A stretch of 64,000 nt of DNA. It comes from Nocardia camponoti (GTDB lineage Bacteria > Actinomycetota > Actinomycetes > Mycobacteriales > Mycobacteriaceae). Within the stretch, counting starts at the first letter, position 1; every line of letters starts with the position of its first letter. Under the pieces are notes generated by a model. That model ran no database searches. It saw nothing but the letters and a program-made list of their open reading frames with translations, and was not told where the DNA came from. The stretch lies in the NCBI RefSeq assembly GCF_014646135.1, contig NZ_BMMW01000001.1, positions 1,009,570 through 1,073,569 on the forward strand, in the 5' to 3' direction. Shown piece after piece: positions 54,159 through 62,829 of the stretch. The position numbers were made by a program, and so were the translations under genes.

Positions 54159-54260
54159 GTTGTCCAGGGTACGAGGGGTTGTTGGTGAGACGTCACTCAC
54201 AGCGTGGAACGGATGGTCGGTGGGGTACGTCCAAGACCAGTGAGTTGATCTTTTCTGCGA

Positions 54261-54737
54261 GTGAGTGAGCTTTACATGGATGACTGGCCGACCCGCGCTA
54301 GCAATGACGGGCTGCGTCAGCAGGTCGACGCGATGGTCGCGGCGTACGCCGACCAGCGATCGGTGCTGGCCGCGGCGAAAGCGGCTGCCGACGAGCCCGT
54401 GCAGTGTTGGTCGGCCAACAACCTCGTGCGCGTCACCGGCAATGCGTCCGGTGTTTCCGAGGTGCACCTAGTACCCGAGGCGTTCAAACGGTCAACACCG
54501 GAAACTCTCGCCCGCTCGATCACCGAAGCGTTAGGTGAACTGTCCGCTCGGGTCGCGCTGTCGCGGGAACGTGCGCTTGGCGCGCTGGGCGACCTCAGCG
54601 ACGAGATGCCCGAGCTAGCTGAACTCATCCCAGGCGCACCGCCGCTGCGGGAGATCGCCGAGCAAGTTTTGCCCGCTGATCGCGCCCCCTACGTCGACGA
54701 AGACGAGTACTACCGCAACGGGGGCTACTTGCGATGA
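54261..54737 (+). CDS. YbaB/EbfC-like protein of the toxin locus
   Basis: A 158-residue protein with the YbaB/EbfC pattern (RQQVDAMVAAYADQRSVLAA, then RVTGNASGVSEVHLVPEAFK), a dimeric fold. In actinobacterial toxin and type VII secretion loci such proteins recur just before WXG100 and toxin genes and may act as chaperones. GTG 54261 or ATG 54276 starts it. Its stop overlaps the WXG100 start, ATGA, marking the beginning of the toxin operon. Confidence 0.8.
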   Translation: MSELYMDDWPTRASNDGLRQQVDAMVAAYADQRSVLAAAKAAADEPVQCWSANNLVRVTGNASGVSEVHLVPEAFKRSTPETLARSITEALGELSARVALSRERALGALGDLSDEMPELAELIPGAPPLREIAEQVLPADRAPYVDEDEYYRNGGYLR

Positions 54738-55051
54738 CCTCCTTTGAAGCCAACACTGGCGCACTGCGTGCCACCCAACCGGCGTTCGCCAGCGCCGCGT
54801 CAGCGATTACCGCCGCAGGTCAAGCGCTCGCGAAAGTGATTGCGGCTGAAGGCAAATGCTGGGGTGGCGATGAGGTCGGCACTAACTTCGAGAAGGGTTA
54901 CTTGGGCGGGGTCGAGCCCGCACAAAAAGCGATCGAGGGACTCGCTAAGGCGATGTCGAACCTGGGAACGAACGTCGTCACGATCGCCAATGCCCTTGAT
55001 GGGCAAGACAATTCGAGCGCCGTCGATATCAGTAAGGCGGCCGGTTCCTAG
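54734..55051 (+). CDS. WXG100-like protein
   Basis: A 105-residue helical hairpin with the WXG turn in KCWGGDEVGTNFEKGY (residues about 41-56). WXG100 proteins are secreted by type VII systems alone or with a partner, here probably the toxin encoded three bases downstream. No ESX machinery genes are in the window. The reading frame starts in an ATGA overlap with the YbaB-like gene. Confidence 0.85.
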   Translation: MTSFEANTGALRATQPAFASAASAITAAGQALAKVIAAEGKCWGGDEVGTNFEKGYLGGVEPAQKAIEGLAKAMSNLGTNVVTIANALDGQDNSSAVDISKAAGS

Positions 55052-55054
55052 CTC

Positions 55055-58000
55055 ATGGGCATTGAGATTCCAGGCGAGCTGCAATGGGTCGCGAAATACG
55101 TTCTAGGCGCGGGTGATTGGCCCGACGGTGATGAGACCGCGATGCGGCGCGTCGCCGACGGGTGGACGGCGATGGCGTCGGCGCTCAACACCATCGACGA
55201 CGATGCGTTGAAGGCGCTGAACTCGTCGCTGAGCGCGTTATCGGCAGGACAAACCCACACCGAACTCGCCACGATCCGCGACGCGTTGCTCAAAGGCGAC
55301 CAGTCCGGGTTCACATCACTGCGTAAATGGTGTGAGAAACAAGCCGAGATTCTCGAAGACGGCGCCAACGACATCGAACACACCAAACTCGTCATCATCG
55401 GCACGATGGTGATCGCCGCGATCGAAATCGCGGCAACCGCCTGGACCGGGATTGGGTTGATCGCTTCGGCCGCTGGTCGCGTTGCCGCCCAGGTCGCGGT
55501 GCGGATCGCGGTCCGTCAACTCATCGCTCGCATGCTGACCCGGGGTGCGGCGAAAGCAGCGGGTCGACTTGCCTTGCGCGGCGCAGCTTTTGAAGCGTTG
55601 GAAGAAGGTGGGACCGACCTTGGTGCTCGCCTGATTCAGGTCGGCCAGGGCAATCGTTCGCTCGACAAATTCGGCGTCAGCGACTTCTTGCTAGCGACCG
55701 GCGCGGGTGCCGTTGGTGGCGCGGTGGGCGGCGTGCTCGGTGGGGCTGGCGGCGCGTTAGCTGATAACGCGTCGGGTGCTGCGAGCAAGTTCGTCGGGCA
55801 CACGGTCGCGGGTGCGACCACCGAACTCGGCGCGGACCTGTCCGCGCAGGTCGCCGCTGCCGGAGCGAACTCGCTGCTGACGGGTCAGGACTTCAAGCTC
55901 GATATCGGTGTCGACACGTTCACCAGTGCTGGCGCGGGCGGGGTGCAGAGCTCGATTGAGAATGGGGTGCACTCGGCGCAGCACGGCGCGCCGTCGGTGC
56001 CGGAGGTCGGGGACCTGTCAGGCTCGGCGCTTGGCGCGACTCCTGCGGTGGCTCCTTCGAGTCTGAACGGCGGAAATCCTACTGCGCCAGCGGGATTGGA
56101 TGCCGCCGCGAACCCCGGTGCTGAGGCACCGGTGGACTCGGCTGGCGGGGCACCGACAGCGCCGGCGGGACTGACCGATCCCGGTGCGAACGGGAATGTG
56201 GGGTCAACTGTTGGGCCTGGCGCGCCTTCCGCACCGGGTGATGCCGGTTCGAATGCTGGATCCCCATCGAACGTTCTTGGCGGAACCTCAACTGCGCCAG
56301 CTGGTTTGGGCGATACGGGCGCGAGCCCGTCTCCGGGTCTGGTTGACACCGGCGCGCCCACTTCCGCGCCAGGAGCGGGCGAGAGCGGCGCGCCTACTCT
56401 CGCACCGGGATCGGGCGATGCAGGCGCGCCTACCTCTTCACCAGGATTGAGCGACACCGGTGCACTTGCTCCCGCGCCAGGGTCGGGCGACCCGGGCGCG
56501 CCGACCGCCTCACCAGGATTGGGCGACACCGGTGCACCTACTCTCGCGCCGGGATTGGGCGACCCGGGCGCGCCAACTGGCTCGCCAGGATTGGGCGATG
56601 GCACGAGCGCACCCGCCGTAGGCCCGACGAACGGCGGGACGCCAAGCGCTCCTGCGGATCTTGGCGACACGGGATTGAGCGCCACTCCTGACACGTCCGC
56701 TCCCCAGAACTCGCCGGGTGATTCGAACCCTGCGCCTCCCGCGACGACTGGGGCGCCCGGTCCTGTGGCACCGCTCCCGGACAGCACCGGCAGTGACAAT
56801 CCCACCATCCTGGGTGCACCCGACGCGCCCGGCTCGACCACGATCGTGCCCGGCGACACCCCACCTGGCCAGCCGTCGAATACTGGACAGCCAACTCCCT
56901 CACTTCCGACCAACGGGGCGAATCCTGCTGCACCGCAGACGGATTCCCCGGCGCCAGCTTCGAACCCCAACGCGAACCTTGGCGTCACCGCACCCAGTCC
57001 CGCACCGCCGTCGACCCTCAATCTGCCGCCGATTAACCAACAGCCGGGTCCGGTCGATCAGTCGACCCCCACGGTTGCGCCGACAGTCGTTGCAGCACAG
57101 TCCCTTTCGGCGACAGCTAGCCCTGATTCGCTACCTTCGACGTCGGCTCCCGTCAACACCGCTCCGCCTGCCCAAGCCTCCGGCCCACAGGCCGCCCCAG
57201 TGCCGAGCGCACTGCCAACCACGGACGCGGCCGCACCCGCGCGGCCAGCGAGCCAGTCACCGTCGGCCAGCCCGTCACCGCTGTCCGGTCCGCCCTCGCC
57301 GAATGCGGCACCTTCGACGCTGGCACCGCAGTCGAACACTCCCGCGCCTAGTCATACGACGCCGGGCACCACGCCGAGTTCGGTTCCGCCTTCGTCCACC
57401 CCCTTTGGTCCCGCGGTCGGCCCGGTCCACGCCCCGCCTCACAGCCCGACCGCTCCGAACGCAAGGGCGCTGCGCGAACAGTTGCGCACCCAGACCCCAC
57501 CCGACGCTCGGACGGTCGACGTCGAAGCGCGCCGCAGTCCGTTCGACCCGAACCCGACACGCTATCGAGTACGCAGGTTCCCGCTCGGCCCGAATGCACA
57601 CGTCATGGTCGCGAGCGTGCGCGCGCACATCCCGAACGCGCACCTGTTGAGCCCCACAGATCAACAACGCGTTGCGGAGAGCATCCAGGCGACGGTTGAC
57701 GCGACCCTCAACCACGCCCAACGCCTCCTTTCTGGCGACCAGTTCCTCTTCGATCTCGACTTCACGGCCGACCCCGCAGCGGCGGATATCTCGTTGTCGC
57801 CGATGCAGACTCCTGCCGACATTGCGCGGTCGCTGCGCGAGCACTTGGGCTTGTTCCCGCCCTTCGACGGAGGGTTGAGCCCGACGGACCTGCGCGAAAT
57901 CAGCAATGACATCGCACGGGCGAATACGCCGTCGAGATTCTCGGATCCTTCTGACTCGCGCGATTTCGGCCACTTTCGACTGGCACACATCGAAGACGCG

Positions 58001-60619
58001 ACCTATCAAGCGTACGTTGAGGATTCACTCCGCGACGGCAACCAATTCACGGTTGGTGCCGACCCCCGCACGCACCCTTACGGCGGCCTTATCAACGACG
58101 GTGGCCGCGCGGTCGCGGGTCGCGCCAACAACTGCCTTGACTGTTCGCTGTCGGCGCTGTCGTCCTTCTTTGGCGTGCCAAACATCTCCGCGCCGCGGTA
58201 TCCCGATTGGAACGAAGACGGGGCGCGCGACGAGTCGAATGGCGAACGCGGTGGGTCGGAGCGAGCAGCGAACTGGCTGTCCAGCCAGGCGGAGCATTTC
58301 CCGAATCTACCGATTGCGGCTCAGTTCGACGCGCTACACAACCTCATGACCGAGCTTGGTCCTGGTTCAGCAGCATTGGTGTGCAACGCCTGGCACGCGG
58401 TGGACGACAACGGAAATCCGCGATACAACGACGACGACGGTACCCCGATCTACGACGGCAGCCACGCGACGGTCATCGTCTTCCCGCCGGGCGCGACAGG
58501 GCCCGTCTGGTGGGATCCACAGGCTGCGACCACCTCAGACATCCCGCCACCCGGAATGGTGGCAGACTCGGCGGCTCTCGTATTCACGATTGTCGATCCC
58601 AGCGAAGGAGCGCAGCATGGCGGAACCAATTTCAACCAGGGAGTCGGCCAGGGAACTGCTCAGCCGGGTGTATCCACGCCGCGAGTTCCGGATCTTGGAA
58701 TGCCAGCACGGGTGGGTATGCCGCGGAGTCCTGAGCCCGGAACAGATAGCGGCGGGCGCGGGCCTGGGCCAAGGCAACCTGGTGATCAACAAGCAGACAG
58801 GGACGGTGACCGCGCACTCGAGCCTGTCGCCGAGAATGATAGGGGAGGAATACGACCAAGCGATCGACTCGGGCCAACCAGTCCAGGGCTACCAGGTTTA
58901 CCCACCTCGGAATCGGATTCACCTACAAGTGTCCAGCGAGGACCAGCAGACGATCACGTATCAAATGACGGTGATCAACCTGCAGCAGCCCAACGACCAG
59001 GGCCGCACCCACCAGTTAGTGATCGACAAGGCGACGCAGCGCTACCAACCAACGGACACGCTGTCGTCGACAGCCCTGTCGTGGGTGATGGCCCGCGCCC
59101 AAGCGACGGGAGCCTGGCCCCAGACAGCGACCTTCGACAGCTAGCGGACGTCGCGCCCGAACTCGACAGTGCGCCAAGCCTTTCCGCAGTCGAGCTCGAC
59201 TCGCTCCACGCCCGCTACGCCGATGACACGCAGGCGGGCGTCTCGTATCACCGTGGCGACCCCGCGATGGGCGACCTCCCCCACCGCGTCCCCGCCGATC
59301 CCACTCGCTTCACCGCCGACACGCACGTCACCCCAGACGGTTTCGCGCGCATCGGCGACCAGACGCTGACGCCAGAGGAATACGGCGACCTACTCCGCCG
59401 CTCAACGTGGGACGGCCAAACCCCCATCCACCTGATTGGCTGTGATGCAGCAAGCAACGATTTCGCCGCCCGCCTGTCAACCCACTTGGGCGTCGATGTC
59501 CTAGCCCCAACGCTGCCCGCGTGGACAGACGCCAACGGAAACGTTTACACCGCAACAGCTTTGACGTCCGCCGACGGCACCCGCCACCCCCGAATCCCCC
59601 CGGACGGCCAGTGGCAGACTCACCACCCGAACGGCACAACGACGGCCCACAACACCGCGACGTCGCCGGGCACCGTCGACCCGACCAGCTACAACACTGA
59701 CTCGGCCCGCGACCGAAGCGCCTTCCACCGCCCCGCGCACAACCAACCCAACGACTACACCGCCGCCGCGCGAGGTTTGCCCATTGAGAACATCACGCGA
59801 TCAGATCCACGCGCGCCGACGGGAACGCGCCCTTTCGGCCGCGAACGCCGCCGCAGCTTCTCTTTCCTCAACCCTCCCCCTGCGACCCCGCTCGAACCAA
59901 ACCGCGCATACCGCGTGACGGACACCTCCGGCCGCGACCGTGGTCTGTTCATCACCGACGACAACGGCAACATCATCGAGGTCGTCACGGATTCAGGCGA
60001 ACGCAACAACCCGGCCTTCAACCCCGACCTGCGCGCCCCCTTCCCGAACTGCACGTACACGGTCGACGGCGGGCGATTCACGTACCAGACCGACGATCAG
60101 CGGCGAGTTGTCGAGGCCCGAGGCCGCTTGGACCTGGTCCCGTCGTTGGAATCGCGGCGCGGGCCGGGCCAGGGACCCGTCGGACACGTGGGTCAACGGG
60201 AGTACGCCGAGATCAACCAGCGAATTCGCGACACGTTCGTAGCGGAGAACGGCCGCGAGCCATCCGAGGCCGAGGTTGTGCTCTACCAAATCGTCAGCTT
60301 CGACGGCGGCCACCTGTTCGCTACGCAGTTCCTCGGTCCGGGCGAAGAACTGAATATGGTCTCCCAACTAATGACTTTGAATCGCCGAATTGGCGAGAAC
60401 CGCACCGTAGACGATTGTTGGCGTGTGCTGGAACAGAGCATTGCCGAGGCACTGAGCCGAGTTCCGCCACCCCAGGCCGACTTCCATATTTCGCTAGAAT
60501 ACGATCCCGATCGGCCAGACATGCGAACACCGACTGCGATAGAAGGACTTCTGCTGCTCGACGGTGTCGAGCTGTACCACAACCACTATGTAAATGTTCC
60601 AGCATTGGAGGGAGAATAA
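55055..60619 (+). CDS. Large polymorphic toxin (WXG100-like N-terminus, papain-like and nuclease modules)
   Basis: One open frame of 1854 codons. Residues about 1-300 form a CpnT-like N-terminus (helical, then a Gly/Ala-rich membrane-active region) for type VII export. Residues about 300-800 are Pro/Gly/Ser/Thr-rich with seven 12-residue repeats. Residues about 1000-1185 are a papain-fold toxin (Tox-PL), with NNCLDCSLSALSSFFG (Cys1027), His1137 and Asp1154 as the likely triad. Residues about 1365-1530 resemble the caspase-like C80 module (HLIGCDAASNDFAARL). Residues about 1610-1850 are a DNA/RNA non-specific endonuclease with FDGGHLFATQF (His1753). Codons 1188-1364 coincide with an immunity gene in another phase and look non-coding in this one, so the second half may be a separate orphan cassette. 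Confidence 0.8.
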   Translation: MGIEIPGELQWVAKYVLGAGDWPDGDETAMRRVADGWTAMASALNTIDDDALKALNSSLSALSAGQTHTELATIRDALLKGDQSGFTSLRKWCEKQAEILEDGANDIEHTKLVIIGTMVIAAIEIAATAWTGIGLIASAAGRVAAQVAVRIAVRQLIARMLTRGAAKAAGRLALRGAAFEALEEGGTDLGARLIQVGQGNRSLDKFGVSDFLLATGAGAVGGAVGGVLGGAGGALADNASGAASKFVGHTVAGATTELGADLSAQVAAAGANSLLTGQDFKLDIGVDTFTSAGAGGVQSSIENGVHSAQHGAPSVPEVGDLSGSALGATPAVAPSSLNGGNPTAPAGLDAAANPGAEAPVDSAGGAPTAPAGLTDPGANGNVGSTVGPGAPSAPGDAGSNAGSPSNVLGGTSTAPAGLGDTGASPSPGLVDTGAPTSAPGAGESGAPTLAPGSGDAGAPTSSPGLSDTGALAPAPGSGDPGAPTASPGLGDTGAPTLAPGLGDPGAPTGSPGLGDGTSAPAVGPTNGGTPSAPADLGDTGLSATPDTSAPQNSPGDSNPAPPATTGAPGPVAPLPDSTGSDNPTILGAPDAPGSTTIVPGDTPPGQPSNTGQPTPSLPTNGANPAAPQTDSPAPASNPNANLGVTAPSPAPPSTLNLPPINQQPGPVDQSTPTVAPTVVAAQSLSATASPDSLPSTSAPVNTAPPAQASGPQAAPVPSALPTTDAAAPARPASQSPSASPSPLSGPPSPNAAPSTLAPQSNTPAPSHTTPGTTPSSVPPSSTPFGPAVGPVHAPPHSPTAPNARALREQLRTQTPPDARTVDVEARRSPFDPNPTRYRVRRFPLGPNAHVMVASVRAHIPNAHLLSPTDQQRVAESIQATVDATLNHAQRLLSGDQFLFDLDFTADPAAADISLSPMQTPADIARSLREHLGLFPPFDGGLSPTDLREISNDIARANTPSRFSDPSDSRDFGHFRLAHIEDATYQAYVEDSLRDGNQFTVGADPRTHPYGGLINDGGRAVAGRANNCLDCSLSALSSFFGVPNISAPRYPDWNEDGARDESNGERGGSERAANWLSSQAEHFPNLPIAAQFDALHNLMTELGPGSAALVCNAWHAVDDNGNPRYNDDDGTPIYDGSHATVIVFPPGATGPVWWDPQAATTSDIPPPGMVADSAALVFTIVDPSEGAQHGGTNFNQGVGQGTAQPGVSTPRVPDLGMPARVGMPRSPEPGTDSGGRGPGPRQPGDQQADRDGDRALEPVAENDRGGIRPSDRLGPTSPGLPGLPTSESDSPTSVQRGPADDHVSNDGDQPAAAQRPGPHPPVSDRQGDAALPTNGHAVVDSPVVGDGPRPSDGSLAPDSDLRQLADVAPELDSAPSLSAVELDSLHARYADDTQAGVSYHRGDPAMGDLPHRVPADPTRFTADTHVTPDGFARIGDQTLTPEEYGDLLRRSTWDGQTPIHLIGCDAASNDFAARLSTHLGVDVLAPTLPAWTDANGNVYTATALTSADGTRHPRIPPDGQWQTHHPNGTTTAHNTATSPGTVDPTSYNTDSARDRSAFHRPAHNQPNDYTAAARGLPIENITRSDPRAPTGTRPFGRERRRSFSFLNPPPATPLEPNRAYRVTDTSGRDRGLFITDDNGNIIEVVTDSGERNNPAFNPDLRAPFPNCTYTVDGGRFTYQTDDQRRVVEARGRLDLVPSLESRRGPGQGPVGHVGQREYAEINQRIRDTFVAENGREPSEAEVVLYQIVSFDGGHLFATQFLGPGEELNMVSQLMTLNRRIGENRTVDDCWRVLEQSIAEALSRVPPPQADFHISLEYDPDRPDMRTPTAIEGLLLLDGVELYHNHYVNVPALEGE
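56351..56602 (+). repeat. Seven 36-bp tandem repeats in the toxin linker
   Basis: Seven consecutive units of 12 codons, such as GAPTSAPGAGES, GAPTLAPGSGDA and GAPTASPGLGDT, starting at codon 433. They form a Pro/Gly/Ser/Thr-rich spacer between the export part and the toxin modules. Copy number could vary by slippage between strains. Confidence 0.85.
58617..59144 (+). CDS. Probable immunity gene nested in the toxin frame
   Basis: A 175-residue frame that starts at ATG 58617, six bases after AAGGAG, and ends at 59144. Its product (MAEPISTRESARELLSRVYP onwards) is a normal mixed-composition soluble protein, whereas the toxin frame here reads as Pro/Gly/Asp-rich filler. By hand count of the first 40 codons, 30 end in G or C in this frame against 21 in the toxin frame, so the coding signal lies here. 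It follows the papain-like module directly, where a cognate immunity gene belongs. The family is not one I can name; papain-fold toxin neutralisation is inferred from position. Confidence 0.72.
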   Translation: MAEPISTRESARELLSRVYPRREFRILECQHGWVCRGVLSPEQIAAGAGLGQGNLVINKQTGTVTAHSSLSPRMIGEEYDQAIDSGQPVQGYQVYPPRNRIHLQVSSEDQQTITYQMTVINLQQPNDQGRTHQLVIDKATQRYQPTDTLSSTALSWVMARAQATGAWPQTATFDS

Positions 60620-60620
60620 C

Positions 60621-61133
60621 GTGGTAAAGAAATACGCCAAGGCAGACGCCACGAAGCAGAATGAATACCTACAAGACCTGGTGGCCAAGTTCGTAGAATC
60701 CGCACCAGAGGGTTGGCGGCGACTAAAATACGTCCAGGCCGCCACAATGTATGTCAGCAGCATTTTTGCAACTGTAACTCTGGAAGACGGCGTGGAAAAA
60801 AGAGTGCGAGGCCCTCGCGGGGTGGCGATTTCAATGAGCCGTCTCCGTTCGGGGATGTACGAGCCCTTGGTGGGCACCTGGTACACACTAACCGTCACGA
60901 TCGAGCCATCGGGAGAGTTTTCCGCGGCATACGACTACGATTCAAAGCCGGACGCGATGCCGCCATTCCCTGACAGTGCTTTCATCTCCGATTTCGAATT
61001 CTTTCCCCGTGATCGCGAACACACTCCCGACTGGCTCAGTGAAATACTTCACAAGGAGTTCACGCCCGAACAACTCGCACTCATGCACAACGGTGAGGGA
61101 CCGGAACCGACGTTCGTACCGGCATTCGGATAA
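60621..61133 (+). CDS. YezG-like (DUF600-type) immunity protein
   Basis: A 170-residue protein directly after the nuclease module, starting at GTG 60621 behind GGAGGGAG. The part FSAAYDYDSKPDAMPPFPDS and DWLSEILHKEFTPEQL matches the YezG/DUF600 immunity pattern, known from loci encoding DNA/RNA nuclease toxins. It should neutralise the endonuclease encoded just upstream. The codons are less GC-rich than in the core genes, fitting a locus that exchanges cassettes. Confidence 0.75.
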   Translation: MVKKYAKADATKQNEYLQDLVAKFVESAPEGWRRLKYVQAATMYVSSIFATVTLEDGVEKRVRGPRGVAISMSRLRSGMYEPLVGTWYTLTVTIEPSGEFSAAYDYDSKPDAMPPFPDSAFISDFEFFPRDREHTPDWLSEILHKEFTPEQLALMHNGEGPEPTFVPAFG

Positions 61134-61162
61134 CTGATTCACGAAACCTAAAGGATCAACAA

Positions 61163-61522
61163 ATGCGAATAGTCGCGGTTATAGACGGAACAGACCCGAG
61201 CGGACGCCCCATCGTCAACCGGCAGCAACTTCATCCCGAGGTCGCGAACTCACTTCTCCACTACCTGCAGAACGCTCCCGTAGTGCTCGCCGCCCGCAGC
61301 TACGACACCGACATGTTCGCCCCATCTGACCGCGATGTCCCGATGAATTTCCACACCGACGGCACCTTCATCTGGCCGGGCGCAGTCTGGCACTACCTGC
61401 GCAAATACGGCCTACCGCCGTCGCCCGAACTGATGGAACACGTTGCGCGACAAGGTTATCGGGTGCCTGACGTGAGCGAAGCCGCACGCCAGGCCGCAGT
61501 GCAGACGATCGTCGGCCAATAA
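61163..61522 (+). CDS. Hypothetical protein of the toxin locus
   Basis: A 119-residue protein starting at ATG 61163 behind AAGGA. VPMNFHTDGTFIWPGAVWHY and LRKYGLPPSPELMEHVARQG recall small proteins I have seen beside actinobacterial toxins, without known function. It has no signal peptide or membrane helix. It may be an immunity or accessory protein, or a remnant of a toxin module. Confidence 0.65.
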   Translation: MRIVAVIDGTDPSGRPIVNRQQLHPEVANSLLHYLQNAPVVLAARSYDTDMFAPSDRDVPMNFHTDGTFIWPGAVWHYLRKYGLPPSPELMEHVARQGYRVPDVSEAARQAAVQTIVGQ

Positions 61523-61543
61523 CGAAATAGGTAGAGTTCGAGC

Positions 61544-62254
61544 ATGTCTGAAGTCACGTTAACGAATTTGCTGGACGACGCCGCGCTGTTGTCGTTGGAG
61601 TACCAGTTGCGGTTGTCGGAGGTCGCGAGTGGGCGTCCGTTCAGCGTGGATCTTGCTGGCGGCGGCCAGTTTTCGTTCACGGGAGACCAACCGCTGGTCG
61701 CCGACCGTGTGCACCTGCTGGGTTCAGCGGCACCGGGCCCGCGGTCGTGGTTGTGGGCGTGGGCGAACCCGAGCGGCTATTCCGCCGAAGTGACCGCTCT
61801 CGCGCAATCCGTGCGCGAGTTCGGCAAAGAGCACGGAATTGCGGAGCTCAGCGAGCCGGAAGTTCCTTTCGATGCGCTCCCAGGCGCGCCAACTGACCCC
61901 GTTCGTGTGGTCACCCTGCTCACCGACGCTGCGAAAGTCATTACCGGCAAATGGACTTCATACAACGCGCCGGTCGGCCGAGGCTCGCGCGCTTCCCTCG
62001 TGATCGAGCACCCATCATTCGCCCTGCCAGCCCCAACCGGCCCGCATCTGGCGACAATCCTCGAACAGGGAATCGCTGCCCTTCCCTTGTATGACCAGCG
62101 TCGAGCGGTGCATAGCTACGCGCTCAAGCGCGGCCTAACGCCCAGCTGGAATCCCGATTGGTCTCACCTGACCATCCCGGGCCCAGATTTCGAGGCAACC
62201 CTCACTTTCGATCAGAACGCCCGAACACAGAGCATCAACGTTAAGAGCGCTTGA
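61544..62254 (+). CDS. DUF6882-like protein
   Basis: A 236-residue soluble protein with the recurring block SWLWAWANPSGYSAEVTALA and SVREFGKEHGIAELSEPEV, as I recall for DUF6882 proteins, which are often neighbours of immunity genes. The second half (about residues 110-235) is a separate mixed domain. Likely another immunity protein in the array; its toxin partner may have been lost. It ends one base inside the following gene's candidate TTG start. Confidence 0.65.
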   Translation: MSEVTLTNLLDDAALLSLEYQLRLSEVASGRPFSVDLAGGGQFSFTGDQPLVADRVHLLGSAAPGPRSWLWAWANPSGYSAEVTALAQSVREFGKEHGIAELSEPEVPFDALPGAPTDPVRVVTLLTDAAKVITGKWTSYNAPVGRGSRASLVIEHPSFALPAPTGPHLATILEQGIAALPLYDQRRAVHSYALKRGLTPSWNPDWSHLTIPGPDFEATLTFDQNARTQSINVKSA

Positions 62255-62259
62255 ACACA

Positions 62260-62829
62260 ATGCCACCGAATTGCTGGCGCTCAGCCATTAGCCGAATAAC
62301 GGGTCGAAGCCGCCATCAAGACGATGCGGCCGGGTCAGAGAACTACGCGACTACTCCAGTAAACGCGGAATTCGTCGGGGAGCATGTCCCTGGCAACCGG
62401 GTTTGGAATGGGACACACGTCAAATACCTGACGGAACAGGAACGTCAGCTGTATCTGCTTCGAGCTGCCGACGGCCTGCTATATGACAGCCAGGGCAGAA
62501 TTTACGACACTAGCGCCGCCCGGACGCTTTGGTCACCCGAAGGCGGCCGAGCCATATTCGCGATGGACCGCAACGGCCGCATCTACTCGGCCCCGCACCA
62601 CATCCTCGGCCAGTTTCACCATTCAAGTTTCCTTGCTGGCCGGCCCGTCGCCGGGGCAGGCGAAATCGAGGTGCGCCAGGGCCGAGTGGTACTGATCAGC
62701 GACCACAGCACCCACTATCGACCCGCCCGCGAGTTCACCGCACAGGTCCTGGACAGCTTGAACAAGCAGGGAATTCCCGCCGAGGAAATCACCGTCGAAT
62801 TTCACCAGCCACCGAGCGTTGGCTCGTGA
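62260..62829 (+). CDS. Orphan toxin-tip-like protein (HHSSFLAG domain)
   Basis: A 189-residue protein with no export domain. From residue about 48 it has HVKYLTEQERQLYLLRAADG, GGRAIFAMDRNGRIY, FHHSSFLAGRPVAGAGEIEV and DHSTHYRPAREFTAQVLDSL. The HHSSFLAG-to-HYRP block also occurs at the C-termini of bacterial polymorphic toxins and, as I recall, in plant IQM proteins. Without a delivery domain this looks like an orphan cassette that can be recombined onto the main toxin. ATG 62260 or TTG 62251 begins it. Confidence 0.65.
   Translation: MPPNCWRSAISRITGRSRHQDDAAGSENYATTPVNAEFVGEHVPGNRVWNGTHVKYLTEQERQLYLLRAADGLLYDSQGRIYDTSAARTLWSPEGGRAIFAMDRNGRIYSAPHHILGQFHHSSFLAGRPVAGAGEIEVRQGRVVLISDHSTHYRPAREFTAQVLDSLNKQGIPAEEITVEFHQPPSVGS

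Noticed and set aside
54181..54205. GTGAGACGTCACTCAC as an operator before the toxin locus
   Set aside because: The symmetry is imperfect outside the GACGTC core and no second copy was found.
56351..56602. 36-bp repeats as a CRISPR-like array
   Set aside because: Units are contiguous, in frame and encode a Pro/Gly/Thr linker; there are no spacers.
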